A stretch of 64,000 nucleotides of DNA, from NCBI GenBank assembly GCA_045658005.1, contig JAZOUD010000125.1, positions 1 to 64,000 of the forward strand, given 5' to 3'. Positions 1 to 10,548 of this stretch are shown one piece after another. Both the position numbers and the translations under genes were made by a program. The stretch is from UBA2862 sp045658005 (GTDB lineage Bacteria > Bacillota > Clostridia > Christensenellales > Aristaeellaceae). Position 1 is the first letter of the stretch. Every line of letters starts with the position of its first letter. The notes under the pieces are model-generated. The model made no database searches and was not told where the DNA came from. It saw only the letters and a program-made list of their open reading frames with translations.

Positions 1-70
1 AAGAGGTGTCCCCACTGGGATAAGATCGTCTATCGGAATAGACGAACGAGGTGTAACGGGGACACCTCTT
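1..70. repeat. nested inverted repeat (hairpin)
   Basis: A perfect 13-bp outer inverted repeat, AAGAGGTGTCCCC (1-13) with its complement at 58-70, encloses a second perfect stem, TCGTCTAT (26-33) with ATAGACGA (38-45), closed by the tetraloop CGGA. The sequence may continue left of the window. It resembles a REP-type palindromic unit or a structured RNA. I could not match it to a known riboswitch or ribozyme consensus. Confidence 0.6.
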
Positions 71-72
71 CA

Positions 73-106
73 GTCTGCTTCGCAGACAGATTCCCCTCAA
101 GGGGAA
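73..106. repeat. two short palindromes, REP-like
   Basis: GTCTGC-TTC-GCAGAC (73-87) is followed by TTCCCC-TCAA-GGGGAA (91-106). The second palindrome recurs in similar form near 43069 and 43184, so it is a dispersed intergenic unit of this genome. The rest of 107-229 shows no gene that I can support. Confidence 0.55.
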
Positions 107-229
107 GCCTTTTGGGCGCGACGGCAGGTATTTTTTCCTTAAGTTGATGACACTGCTGCAGAGGGTAAGCCAATCTCCGAGGGTGACGGTTCACCAGCCT
201 CGAGCCAGTTCATGCCTTCCCTTAAACAC

Positions 230-256
230 CAGGGGCGGCGTTGTGCGCCGCCCCTG
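230..256 (-). terminator. hairpin just after ftsH
   Basis: A perfect 11-bp stem, CAGGGGCGGCG / CGCCGCCCCTG with loop TTGTG, begins 6 bases beyond the ftsH stop. The U-tract on the minus strand is poor, so termination strength is uncertain. Position favours a terminator for the tilS-hpt-ftsH unit. Confidence 0.55.
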
Positions 257-261
257 TATCC

Positions 262-2328
<2,067 letters not shown>

Positions 2329-2423
2329 GTCGGTATCCTCTCTTTCAGGAAGGCATGCGAACCATAAGTGTCATTTATCCCTGTATATTATAACCGTTTA
2401 TATAAACTCAATCGCAACAAAAA

Positions 2424-2972
2424 TCAGTTCTTTTCGTAAACTTCCGGCTTCAGTATGCCGATGTAGGGCAGGTTGCGATACATCTCGTCGTAGTCCAGGC
2501 CGTAGCCCACCACGAAGGCGTCCGGGATCTCGAAGCCGGAGTAGTCGGCCTTCAGGGTGATGTCGGGGGCGCGGCGGGCGGGCTTGTCCAGCAGCGTGCA
2601 GATCTTGATCGACTCCGCGCCGCGGGCGGAGAGCATGCGGCTGAGGTAGGTCAGCGTGAAGCCGGAGTCGATGATGTCCTCCACGATGATGGCGTGGCGG
2701 TGCTCGATGGAGCCGGCCAGGTCCTTGCGGATCTCGACCTCGCCGGAGGACTTGGTGGTGCGCCCGTAGCTGGATACGGCCATGAAATCCATGGTCAGGG
2801 GGATGGGCATGGCCCGGAGCAGGTCCGCAAAGAACATGGTGGAGCCCTTCAGTATGCAGATCATCACCGGGTTCTTGTCCCGGTATTCCTCCGCCAGCCG
2901 GGCCCCCAGCTCCTTGACGCGGGCCTGGATCTGCGCCTCGCTCAAAAGGATGCTTTCGATGTCGTTTCGCAT
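2424..2972 (-). CDS. hpt: hypoxanthine-guanine phosphoribosyltransferase
   Basis: This cytosolic purine-salvage enzyme joins hypoxanthine or guanine to PRPP, giving IMP or GMP. The product is 182 residues, as usual for the family. The PRPP-binding motif is seen as VEDIIDSGFT, and the flexible-loop region SSYGRTT precedes it. The frame is open further upstream, but ATG at 2972 is chosen because ACGGAGGAAAG stands about 5 bases before it and family similarity begins there. The gene lies between tilS and ftsH on the same strand. A 247-bp repeat-bearing spacer separates it from tilS, so it may have its own promoter. Confidence 0.95.
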   Translation of the reverse strand: MRNDIESILLSEAQIQARVKELGARLAEEYRDKNPVMICILKGSTMFFADLLRAMPIPLTMDFMAVSSYGRTTKSSGEVEIRKDLAGSIEHRHAIIVEDIIDSGFTLTYLSRMLSARGAESIKICTLLDKPARRAPDITLKADYSGFEIPDAFVVGYGLDYDEMYRNLPYIGILKPEVYEKN

Positions 2973-3023
2973 GATGCTTTCCTCCGTTGTATTTGATCGG
3001 TGGGTCCTGTATCGTTGGCAGCG

Positions 3024-3214
3024 TGGACGCCGCCGCATCGGCGTAAAACCGCAGAGGCGGCCCTGAGGGACTGACTTCGTGTCGCAACCAGCCGCCGCTG
3101 TGGCGCCTGATAGGCGCCGCTACATCGGCGTAAATCCGTAGAGGCAGCCCTGAAGGACTGGTTTCGTGTCGCGATCCTCCGCCGCTGTGGCGCCTGATAG
3201 GCGCCGCTACGGTG
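3024..3214. repeat. 87-bp tandem repeat between hpt and tilS
   Basis: A unit with period 87 occurs about two and a half times. The core CCGCCGCTGTGGCGCCTGAT begins at 3092 and again at 3179, and contains the palindrome GGCGCC-TGATA-GGCGCC. The segment ending CTTCGTGTCGC is shared by the copies ending near 3086 and 3172. No protein is encoded that I can support. The array would lie in the 5' leader of hpt if transcription comes from tilS. Confidence 0.8.
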
Positions 3215-3219
3215 ATTGG

Positions 3220-4551
3220 TCAATTCTCCCGTTCAAACTTCAATTCGATCGCCTCGCAGCCCGGCGCGAGCGCGGCCTCGCCGGAGATGCCGTGGCCGAT
3301 CACCCAGTGCACGCGGTCCCCCACGGCAATCAGCGGGGTGGCGTCCCGCAGGGGGCGATCCACCTTCCGGTCGATGAAATAATCTGAAAGCAGCCTGTCG
3401 CCGCTGCCCAGCGGGCGTATGCGGTCGCCGGGGCGGCGGGTGCGCAGCACGGCCCCCGACAGTGCCGCCGGGTCCAGGACCTGGCGCATGGGATCGTCCC
3501 TTATCGGTACGGGCGCGCAGGGCCTTGCCGTCACGCGGCCAAGCCCCGGCAGGGCGGTGACGCCATCCAGATTAAGCGCGGCGGATTCGATTCGCGGCGG
3601 CTGTTTTTGGACAAAATACAGCCGGTGGCCCGTGCGCTCGGCGAAAACACCGCTACTGATGTCCACCTTGCCCCGGCCCTGCCCGCACAGCGCCTCCAGC
3701 GCGTTGACCTGTTCCCAGGACAGCGGTTCCGGGCAGGCTGCAAGCAGCGCGCGGCGCAGTATCGCCCGATGGGGCGCGCGCTCGAGCTCGATCCACCGGC
3801 AATGGCCGCCGACGCCGCCGCCCCGCGCCAGGAATTCCCCGGTCAGCTCGCCCAGGCAGTCGTCCTCGATTCCCGCGGTGCTCGCGTAGCGGGCGATGGC
3901 CGGAACGCACTGGGGATAGCATTTCTCCAGCTCGGGCAGCGCATGCAGGCGAATGGCGTTGCGGGGGTTGTCGGCCACGGTGTTTGTGGCGTCCTCCCGC
4001 CAGGCAAGGCCCTTGCCCCGCAGATAATCCACCAGCTCTGCCTTGCGGCAGCCCAGCAGGGGCCGCCACAGGTCGCCGGTGAGGGGACGCATGCCAGCCA
4101 TGCCGCCGGCACCTGCGCCCCGGCACAGGTGCATCAGCACCGTCTCGGCCTGGTCGTCCATGTGGTGGGCCAGGGCGATGAGGTCCGCGCCAAGCGCGTC
4201 CCTGAAGCGCCTCAGCTGTTCGTAGCGCAGCCACCGCGCCGCCGATTCCAGGCCCTCCCGCCGCCTGCGCGCCTCCGCCGGCACATCCAGGCGGGCGCAG
4301 TAAAACGGGATTTCCAGCTGCCGGCACAGCGTCCTGCAGAATTCGGCGTCCTCCGGGCTGTCCGGCCGGATTCCGTGGTCGACATGGGCGGCGAGCAGCG
4401 TCAGGCGATATTCCTCCCGCACTTCAGCCAGCAGGACCGCCAGCGCCACGGAGTCCGCGCCGCCGGACAGCGCGATCAGCAGGCGCCTGCCCCGGGCGGC
4501 GGAAAAGTCAGGCGCGACCGTAAAACGCGGCTTCGCATAAGATTCCAACAT
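3220..4551 (-). CDS. tilS: tRNA(Ile)-lysidine synthetase TilS
   Basis: TilS uses ATP and lysine to convert the wobble C34 of tRNA-Ile(CAU) to lysidine, so that it reads AUA. The 443-residue product carries the N-type ATP pyrophosphatase loop SGGADS near residues 28-33 and the family's C-terminal region. The frame stays open to 5490, but that part lies opposite spoIVB and has no family resemblance, so ATG at 4551 is used; no strong ribosome site precedes it. Together with hpt and ftsH it forms the standard Firmicutes cluster. Length fits the family. Confidence 0.93.
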   Translation of the reverse strand: MLESYAKPRFTVAPDFSAARGRRLLIALSGGADSVALAVLLAEVREEYRLTLLAAHVDHGIRPDSPEDAEFCRTLCRQLEIPFYCARLDVPAEARRRREGLESAARWLRYEQLRRFRDALGADLIALAHHMDDQAETVLMHLCRGAGAGGMAGMRPLTGDLWRPLLGCRKAELVDYLRGKGLAWREDATNTVADNPRNAIRLHALPELEKCYPQCVPAIARYASTAGIEDDCLGELTGEFLARGGGVGGHCRWIELERAPHRAILRRALLAACPEPLSWEQVNALEALCGQGRGKVDISSGVFAERTGHRLYFVQKQPPRIESAALNLDGVTALPGLGRVTARPCAPVPIRDDPMRQVLDPAALSGAVLRTRRPGDRIRPLGSGDRLLSDYFIDRKVDRPLRDATPLIAVGDRVHWVIGHGISGEAALAPGCEAIELKFEREN

Positions 4552-4846
4552 AACGCTACTATTATAATCGTTCCGAAAAAATATAGCAACCGGTTTTGCC
4601 CGCAAAACGGCATAAATGCTGTAAAAAGAGTTTAAAATCATGGTATGCCCGGAAAAGATTGGCAATGGGCGACGCAGCGGGCTTTGTCGGCGCAGGCGAC
4701 AGGAATTCCCTGAAAACGGGGCATTTGCCAGCATATCGGCGGTGTCGTCCGGCAAGATTACAGTATGGCTCGCGGCGCGCGGCGACGTTTGCGATGGCAA
4801 ATGCTGCCAGACGCGCGGGCCAAGGGGAAAGAGGGAGGAATGCGCT
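4552..4846. promoter_or_regulatory. divergent intergenic region, tilS / spoIVB
   Basis: About 295 bases separate the divergent starts of tilS and spoIVB, so promoters for both should lie here. An A+T-rich patch occurs around 4556-4660. I do not see a clear vegetative promoter. A sporulation-type (sigma F/G) promoter for spoIVB is expected from the family but cannot be assigned confidently by eye. Confidence 0.35.
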
Positions 4847-6091
4847 ATGGGGGACAGATTCAGGCGGCGGGCAGCCCTGTTGGCCGCGGCGACGGCGGCG
4901 CTCATGCTGTCGCCGCAGCTGGGCGCGGTGACCCGGCTGCCGGACGAGATGGTGCTGGACGCGGGGGCGGTGACGGTGATCCCCGTGTCCTCGGCGGTGG
5001 TGGCCGACGCCAGCGGCGACGACGGGGCCATCGCCGAAATGGAGACGGCGCTGGAGGGCGGCTTGCGCCTGACGGCGGGGGACCGGGGCGAGGGACGGCT
5101 GACCTTCAGCTTACTGGGGCTGGTGCCGCTGCGCACGGTAAAGCTATCGGTGCGGCCCGAGCGGGTGCTGGTGCCCGGCGGCCAGTCGGTGGGCGTGGCG
5201 ATGACCACCGGCGGCGTGGTGGTCGTGGGCAATTCCGACCTGGGGAAATTGCCCAGCCCGGCGCGGCTGGCGGGATTGAAGAGCGGGGATGTGATCCAGT
5301 GCGTCAACGGGGTCCACATCTCAGGCGCGAAGCACCTGACCGAGTGCCTCTCAGGCGGCGGCCCCGCCGTGCTGAGGGTGCTGCGGGACGGGGAGGCGCT
5401 GGAATATGAGATCACCCCCGCCATGGACGAGCGGGACGGCCAGTACCGGCTGGGGGCCTGGGTGCGGGACAGCACCGCAGGCGTGGGCACGCTGACCTAC
5501 TATGACCCGCAGACCGGCGACTTCGGCGCGCTGGGCCACGCCATCGCGGACATCGACACCGGCGTGGTGCTGCCCGTGGGCGACGGGGCGCTGTATGCCA
5601 ACCGGGTGACGGACGTGACCCCCAGCGTGGCCGGTTCCCCTGGGGAGCTGACCGGCGACTTCATGAAGCAGAAGACGGCGCTGGGCAGCGTGACGTCGAA
5701 CTGCGATTGCGGCGTGTTCGGCCACGTGGACGCGCCGCCGGAGGGCGGGCTCTACCCGGACGGGCTGCCCGCGGCCAGCCGCAATCAGATCCACACCGGG
5801 GCCGCGACGCTGCTGACCACGGTGGACGGCAGCGGCGCGGGGGCGTATGACTGCGAGATCGTGCGCCTGTCCGATTCGACCCGTTCCTCCGCCCGGGCGA
5901 TGGTGATCCGCGTGACCGACCCCGGGCTGCTGACCCTATCCGGCGGCATCGTGCAGGGCATGTCCGGCAGCCCGCTGGTCCAGGACGGCAGGCTCATCGG
6001 CGCGGTGACCCACGTGATGGTCAACGATCCGACGATGGGCTACGGCATCTGTATCGAGTCGATGCTGGAGGCGGGAGAGAATCCAGAATAA
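4847..6091 (+). CDS. spoIVB: SpoIVB sporulation serine peptidase (S55)
   Basis: SpoIVB is made in the forespore and signals to the mother cell by cleaving SpoIVFA, which lets pro-sigma-K be processed. The 414-residue product has an N-terminal hydrophobic anchor (about 9-25), a PDZ domain (about 110-180, with LAGLKSGDVI) and an S55 peptidase domain. Catalytic candidates are His231 in GALGHAI, Asp358 in VTDPG and the serine of GMSGSP (371-376). ATG at 4847 follows GAGGGAGGA with good spacing; the longer upstream frame is not used. It is the clearest sign in this window that the organism forms endospores. Confidence 0.95.
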   Translation: MGDRFRRRAALLAAATAALMLSPQLGAVTRLPDEMVLDAGAVTVIPVSSAVVADASGDDGAIAEMETALEGGLRLTAGDRGEGRLTFSLLGLVPLRTVKLSVRPERVLVPGGQSVGVAMTTGGVVVVGNSDLGKLPSPARLAGLKSGDVIQCVNGVHISGAKHLTECLSGGGPAVLRVLRDGEALEYEITPAMDERDGQYRLGAWVRDSTAGVGTLTYYDPQTGDFGALGHAIADIDTGVVLPVGDGALYANRVTDVTPSVAGSPGELTGDFMKQKTALGSVTSNCDCGVFGHVDAPPEGGLYPDGLPAASRNQIHTGAATLLTTVDGSGAGAYDCEIVRLSDSTRSSARAMVIRVTDPGLLTLSGGIVQGMSGSPLVQDGRLIGAVTHVMVNDPTMGYGICIESMLEAGENPE

Positions 6092-6096
6092 AGGGG

Positions 6097-6262
6097 TTAG
6101 TGATTAGTGGCTAGTGGCTAGTGGAGGACCAAATCCCTCCGGGATTTGTTTGATTAAGGGGAAACTGTAGGTCTTCTGACGCTTCGTAACTCTTTGAATC
6201 GGGAAATCTGTATGGATTTCTACCTTCACTGATCACTAATCACTAGCCACTAGCCACTCTCC
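6097..6262. repeat. inverted TAGTGGC-type repeat
   Basis: The left arm (about 6097-6125) is built of GATTAGTGGCTAGTGGC units, and the right arm (about 6229-6258) carries the complementary units CACTAATCACTAGCCAC. A central A+T-rich segment of about 100 bases separates them. It lies between the convergent spoIVB and SH3 genes and could fold into a large hairpin acting as terminator for both. It may also be a small non-autonomous element. Confidence 0.65.
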
Positions 6263-6272
6263 TTTCGCCTTC

Positions 6273-7043
6273 TTACCATCCCAGGTTATCCACCAAAATA
6301 TACCCCATCATGCCGTTGTAGGTGCAGCAGGCGAAGCGGTCGTTGACGTAGTAGCAGCCTGTGACCTTGGTGTTTTTGGGCACCTTGGCCAGCCGGTAGG
6401 ACGAGGTGTCGGGCTGCTCGCGCAGGGAGGCCCAGGTGCAGTTGACGATCCAGGCGTCGCCGATCCAGCTGCTGTCGTAGCTGGCGCTGCCACCGCCGGA
6501 GACCCAGGCCAGGTTCTTCGTCAGTATGTAGCCCTCCACCCCGTTGTAGATACAGTAGCAGAATTTGTCGTTGTGGTAGAACACATTGGTCACGATCCCG
6601 CCCAGGGGCACCCGAACCAGCAGGTTGCCGGAAGTGCTGGGATAATCCCGCAGTGGGGCATAGGAGACGCAGTTGACGATCTGCATGTTGCCCATATAGC
6701 TGTCCTCGCTGTACTCATAGCCGATGGGCCCATAGATGAAGGAAAGGTTGTTGTTCAATATATAGCCGCCCACGCCGTTGTACTCGCAGTAGGTGAAGCG
6801 CTCGTCCTGGTAGTAGCAGTTGACGACCACCGCGCCAAGGGGCACCTTGGCCAGGCGGGCGCTGGAGGAATCCGGGTAGCTGCGCAGGGAAGCCCAGGAC
6901 GCGCAGTTGACGATCTCCATCGCGCCGATCAGATTGTCGTAGCCCGTGTAATCGTCGATGTAGGGCTGGGCCGCCTGGGCCGCGCCGGCGGTCATGAGGG
7001 CCAACGCCAGCGCCAACAGGATCAGTATGCGCATCTTTTTCAT
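6273..7043 (-). CDS. secreted protein with three SH3-like repeats
   Basis: The 256-residue product has a Sec signal peptide (about 1-25, basic MKKMR then an alanine/leucine core ending AQA-AQ). Three repeats follow, near 45-105, 118-180 and 193-255. Each has the pattern IVNC, a Trp/Pro-rich ASLR or APLRDYP segment, a VPLG or VPKN turn and a closing YNGxxGYIL. These are typical of bacterial SH3 domains that bind cell wall or other ligands outside the cell. No catalytic domain is present. ATG at 7043 has AAGGAGGT upstream. A second, two-domain relative lies at 49529. Exact role unknown. Confidence 0.85.
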   Translation of the reverse strand: MKKMRILILLALALALMTAGAAQAAQPYIDDYTGYDNLIGAMEIVNCASWASLRSYPDSSSARLAKVPLGAVVVNCYYQDERFTYCEYNGVGGYILNNNLSFIYGPIGYEYSEDSYMGNMQIVNCVSYAPLRDYPSTSGNLLVRVPLGGIVTNVFYHNDKFCYCIYNGVEGYILTKNLAWVSGGGSASYDSSWIGDAWIVNCTWASLREQPDTSSYRLAKVPKNTKVTGCYYVNDRFACCTYNGMMGYILVDNLGW

Positions 7044-7194
7044 GGGATCAACCTCCTTGAAGCGTTCTTATCATCCATTCTATATTAAATTAATATTGCG
7101 TGAAAGTCAATGCCCGCAGTGTGGTTTTCCTTGTAATTCGTCTCGCAATCCGTTACTATGGAGATATCAAAATCAAAGCAGGGGAGGAAGGATC

Positions 7195-8046
7195 ATGCGT
7201 TTTCGCAAGAGCATCAACATATTCAAGGGCGTGAGGATGAACGTGTCCAAGTCCGGCGTCAGCTTCACCATGGGCCGCAAGGGCGTTTCGACCAACGTCG
7301 GCAGGGATGGCGTGTACCTGAATACCAGCCTGCCGGGCACGGGGCTGTATGACCGGAGGAAGCTGGTGGATTTCAAAGGTGCCGGAACGAAGCAGAGGCC
7401 GTCGCAGGCCAGCCGGACGGACCCTGCGGTGGAGGCGGCGCTGGCCCAGGTCGAGGCGCTGACCGACGCCTTTGTGAACATCGGCGCGCAGGCCTGTGAC
7501 CTGCCGAGGGACTGGTCCGAGCAGGAACTGGCCCTGCCCCCGTCGGATGAGGCGGTGGAGGCCGCCATCGGGGAATGGCTGTCCCAGCTCTCCATGCCCA
7601 TCGACTTCAACGCCAGCTATGAGTACGAGGGCGGCGTGCTGCTGGCGGACATGGACCTGCCGGAGATCGAGCACCTGCCCACCGTGAAGGCCCGGCAGCT
7701 GGCCTCGGGCCAGATCAAGGAGGCCCCCAAGAGTCAGAAGGAGCTGAAGACGGAATACGCCCGCTGCGTGTTCGGCCTGGGCATGTTCTGCGCCAGCTAT
7801 TTTTTCTCCGTCACGCCCCACATGGAGCGGATCCTGCTGTCGGCCTACACCCAGCGCCGCAACAGCAAGGGCGACGTGGAGGACAACTATATCTACTCCG
7901 TCATATTTGAGAGGGAAGCCTTCGAGAAGCCCGGCTACCAGCAAACCGATCCCGAGGCCTTCCTGTGCCGGTTCAAAAACCGAATGAACAAGCTGGCCGA
8001 CGGCACGTTGAAGAAGATCGAGCCCTTCGGTTCGGAGGACCTGTAA
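7195..8046 (+). CDS. DUF4236 domain protein
   Basis: The 283-residue product opens with the DUF4236 signature (FRKSINIFKGVRMNVSKSG, then GRKGVSTNVG and a PGTGLY turn), about residues 1-60. The remaining 220 residues form an acidic, probably alpha/beta region that I do not recognise. No signal peptide or membrane segment is seen. DUF4236 is a short glycine-rich beta module of unknown function, often at the start of otherwise variable proteins. ATG at 7195 follows GGGGAGGAAGGATC. The gene seems to be transcribed alone and ends at a strong hairpin. Confidence 0.8.
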   Translation: MRFRKSINIFKGVRMNVSKSGVSFTMGRKGVSTNVGRDGVYLNTSLPGTGLYDRRKLVDFKGAGTKQRPSQASRTDPAVEAALAQVEALTDAFVNIGAQACDLPRDWSEQELALPPSDEAVEAAIGEWLSQLSMPIDFNASYEYEGGVLLADMDLPEIEHLPTVKARQLASGQIKEAPKSQKELKTEYARCVFGLGMFCASYFFSVTPHMERILLSAYTQRRNSKGDVEDNYIYSVIFEREAFEKPGYQQTDPEAFLCRFKNRMNKLADGTLKKIEPFGSEDL

Positions 8047-8080
8047 AACGCTTTAGCTGACGAACCGGAAGATGAATGAG

Positions 8081-8113
8081 CGAAAGCCTTCCTTGATATG
8101 GGGAAGGCTTTCG
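8081..8113. terminator. bidirectional terminator
   Basis: A perfect 12-bp stem, CGAAAGCCTTCC / GGAAGGCTTTCG, lies between the convergent DUF4236 and yafQ genes. A short T-rich flank follows on the plus strand. It probably ends both transcripts. Confidence 0.75.
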
Positions 8114-8121
8114 TTTATGCA

Positions 8122-8400
8122 CTATTCATCAAACAATTCCGCATGGGTGCCCGTGGCGGTGGCGGAGAGGATCAGCACGTCCTCGAATACCTGATATATC
8201 AACAGCAAGTCCGGTTCGATGTGACACTCGCGAAAGTCGGCAAGGTTGCCGGTGAGCGCATGATCACGGTTTTTCGCGGGTAAGGGCTGCTGCCGGGCGA
8301 GGTTGTCCAGCACGGTGGTTAGCTTCGCCAAGTCCTTGCCACGCTTTTTCATGCGTTTCACATCCCGCTTCATGCGGTTGGTGAACATGATTTTCAGCAT
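8122..8400 (-). CDS. YafQ-type mRNA interferase toxin
   Basis: This is a RelE/ParE-fold toxin of the YafQ branch, which cuts mRNA on the ribosome. The 92-residue product is of normal length. The family pattern shows as RDHALTGNL, then FRECHIEPDLLLIY, with the C-terminal segment ATATGTHAELF. The histidines in these segments are the expected catalytic residues. It starts 2 bases after the antitoxin gene, and its ribosome site GGAGGAC lies inside the 3' end of that gene, so translation is likely coupled. Regulation should be by the antitoxin acting at the upstream operator. Confidence 0.9.
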   Translation of the reverse strand: MLKIMFTNRMKRDVKRMKKRGKDLAKLTTVLDNLARQQPLPAKNRDHALTGNLADFRECHIEPDLLLIYQVFEDVLILSATATGTHAELFDE

Positions 8401-8402
8401 CG

Positions 8403-8663
8403 TCAGTCCTCCAGCATGGCGGATACGGCATCATGAGCGGTGGCATAGGGACCATGGAGATTGGTTCGACCACGGCTGTCGCGGATGGCGGTTTGCAAGC
8501 TGTAGTCCGGTGTGTGCCGCACGTCAAAGGGAATGCCGTCGTGCTCCAGCGACGCCATGAAGAACATTCGAACGGCGGTGGTGGTGTCCAGCCCGAGGGT
8601 GCTGTATAGCTCGTCGATACGAGACTTTAATGCGTCGTCGATGCGAATTTGTACCGTCGCCAT
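8403..8663 (-). CDS. DinJ/RelB-family antitoxin
   Basis: The 86-residue product has an N-terminal ribbon-helix-helix DNA-binding segment (VQIRIDDALKSRIDELYSTL) and the family's middle motif TTAVRMFFMASLEHDGIPF. The C-terminal tail should wrap the YafQ toxin. It represses its own promoter in known relatives. ATG at 8663 follows CGAGGAGGCAT. It forms a two-gene type II toxin-antitoxin operon with the next gene. Confidence 0.9.
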   Translation of the reverse strand: MATVQIRIDDALKSRIDELYSTLGLDTTTAVRMFFMASLEHDGIPFDVRHTPDYSLQTAIRDSRGRTNLHGPYATAHDAVSAMLED

Positions 8664-8695
8664 AATTCATGCCTCCTCGTTACTATCTCAATGCT

Positions 8696-8724
8696 ATTAT
8701 AATGCATTAGCAATGATTTGTCAA
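8696..8724 (-). promoter_or_regulatory. consensus promoter of the dinJ-yafQ operon
   Basis: On the minus strand a perfect TTGACA (8719-8724), a 17-base spacer and a perfect TATAAT (8696-8701) lie about 35 bases before the antitoxin start. The imperfect palindrome GCTAATGCATTATAATAGC overlaps the -10 box and is the likely antitoxin operator. Confidence 0.85.
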
Positions 8725-8933
8725 TGACAAGCGATGCTTTCGATTTTTCTCCTGGCCCTGGAGACACTGGAGGCGAAGGACGAGGGCTGATCACATTCCC
8801 GCAGATGAACGGACAGTTCCGTAGAACTTTAATTTTTCTACATTTGTTCGTTCATAACTTCGGGTTAATGACGAATCACGTTGGTGGTGCTAAAATAATA
8901 GCCAAAACTTAAGAAGTACGGGGGAGGCACATT

Positions 8934-10241
8934 ATGCAGCAGGACATGATCGTCATACTGGATCTCGGCAGTTCTCAGAACACCCTGATCGCCCGGGACA
9001 TCCGCGCGCTGGGCGTGTATACGGAGATTCATCCCCATGATATCACCGCCGAGCAGCTGGCGGCGCTGCCCAATGTGAAGGGCATCATACTCAACGGCGG
9101 CGAAAACCGCGTGGTGGACGGCGTGGAAATCGACGCCTCCGGGGCCGTGTACGGCGCGGGCGTGCCGCTGCTGGCGGCGGATCATCGCGCGAAGAAGGCC
9201 GACGTGACCCTCGACCACTGGCCCGACGGCGAAGCCCCCCGCAGGGAGGCGCTGCGCAGCTTCGTATTTGACACCTGCAAGGCCGAGGCCAACTGGAACA
9301 TGGACAACTTCATCGCCGACCAGATCGAGCTGATCAAGAAGCAGGTGGGCGACAGGAAGGTGCTGCTGGCCCTGTCCGGCGGCGTGGATTCCTCGGTGGT
9401 GGCGGCGCTGCTGATCCGCGCCATCGGCGACCAGCTGACCTGCGTGCACGTGAACCACGGCCTGTTGCGCAAGGGCGAGCCCGAGCAGGTGGTGGAGGTG
9501 TTCCGCAACCAGCTGGGCGCGAACCTGATCTATGTGGACGCGGTGGATCGCTTCCTGGACAAGCTGGCGGGCGTCAGCGACCCCGAGCAGAAGCGCAAGA
9601 TCATCGGCGCGGAGTTCATCCGCGTGTTCGAGGAGGAGGCCCGCAAGCTCAACGGCATCGAGTTCCTGGGCCAGGGCACGATCTATCCCGACATCGTGGA
9701 ATCCGGCACCAAGACCGCCAAGATGGTCAAGAGCCACCACAACGTGGGCGGCCTGCCCAAGGATCTGCAGTTCGAGCTGGTCGAGCCGCTGAAGATGCTG
9801 TTCAAGGACGAGGTGCGCGCCTGCGGCGTGGCCCTGGGCCTGCCGGACAGCATGGTCTACCGCCAGCCCTTCCCCGGCCCCGGCCTGGGCGTGCGCTGCC
9901 TGGGTGCGATCACACGCGACCGCCTGGAGGCCCTGCGCGAGGCCGACGCCATACTGCGCGAGGAGTTTGAGATCGCCGGCCTGCGGGGCAAGGTGTGGCA
10001 GTACTTCACCGTCGTGCCCGACTTCCGCTCCACAGGCGTGCGCAACAACGCCCGCTGCTTCGAGTGGCCCGTCATCCTCCGCGCCGTCAACACCGTGGAC
10101 GCCATGACCGCCACCGTGGAACAGGTTCAGTGGCCCGTGCTGCTGAAGATCACCGACCGCATACTCGCCGAGGTCAAGGGCGTCAACCGCGTCCTCTACG
10201 ACCTCTCCCCGAAGCCCGTCGCCACCATCGAGTGGGAATAA
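8934..10241 (+). CDS. guaA: GMP synthase with degenerate glutaminase half
   Basis: The enzyme converts XMP to GMP with ATP and an amino donor. The synthetase half is intact: PP-loop LSGGVDSS (about 147-154), KSHHNVGGLP, PFPGPGLGVR and the C-terminal KPVATIEWE. The amidotransferase half is only about 110 residues instead of about 190. It keeps the first strand (VILDLGSSQN) and IILNGG, but the nucleophile motif (usually G-[IV]-C-Y-G) reads PLLAADHRAK, and the His/Glu motif FHPE is absent. Total length is 435 against about 510-525. It probably uses free ammonia or a separate glutaminase. ATG at 8934 has GGGGGAGGC upstream. No frameshift is seen, so the shortening looks established rather than accidental. 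Confidence 0.92.
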   Translation: MQQDMIVILDLGSSQNTLIARDIRALGVYTEIHPHDITAEQLAALPNVKGIILNGGENRVVDGVEIDASGAVYGAGVPLLAADHRAKKADVTLDHWPDGEAPRREALRSFVFDTCKAEANWNMDNFIADQIELIKKQVGDRKVLLALSGGVDSSVVAALLIRAIGDQLTCVHVNHGLLRKGEPEQVVEVFRNQLGANLIYVDAVDRFLDKLAGVSDPEQKRKIIGAEFIRVFEEEARKLNGIEFLGQGTIYPDIVESGTKTAKMVKSHHNVGGLPKDLQFELVEPLKMLFKDEVRACGVALGLPDSMVYRQPFPGPGLGVRCLGAITRDRLEALREADAILREEFEIAGLRGKVWQYFTVVPDFRSTGVRNNARCFEWPVILRAVNTVDAMTATVEQVQWPVLLKITDRILAEVKGVNRVLYDLSPKPVATIEWE

Positions 10242-10359
10242 GGTACAATCCGCGAAAGTGCCTGAAAATACGGGCTTTTCGAGGGGTGTGACAACCGGAT
10301 GATACTATTTTGATACTATTTTCCGGGTTTCCATTATTCTGTAGGATAATACAAAAGTT

Positions 10360-10400
10360 GTCCTCTGGAAAACGACAAGATGTTTTCCAGAGGACTTTTT
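10360..10400. terminator. strong terminator after guaA
   Basis: A perfect 14-bp stem, GTCCTCTGGAAAAC / GTTTTCCAGAGGAC with an 8-base loop, is followed by TTTTTG. The opposite flank is AAAA, so it could also work on the minus strand. The rest of 10242-10569 (about 330 bases) holds no gene that I can support. Confidence 0.85.
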
Positions 10401-10548
10401 GTATTTGGTACGATTAGCGAACGGGCTACGAAGCGGCCGTTGCGCGGGTCGGCGGCTTCCAAAGGAAGACGCTGACAATCGTTGTATGTTCAGGAGGTTT
10501 GGAGGATGCTTACTCTTCATCAATCAATGTCATTAAGCTAAGAATTTC

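Noticed and set aside
4552..5490. Upstream extension of the tilS frame to 756 codons
   Set aside because: The added part lies opposite spoIVB, with which it is antiparallel, and tilS similarity begins at 4551.
8740..8933. Purine riboswitch before guaA
   Set aside because: I could not find the conserved three-way junction pattern; only a weak -10-like TAAAAT is visible.
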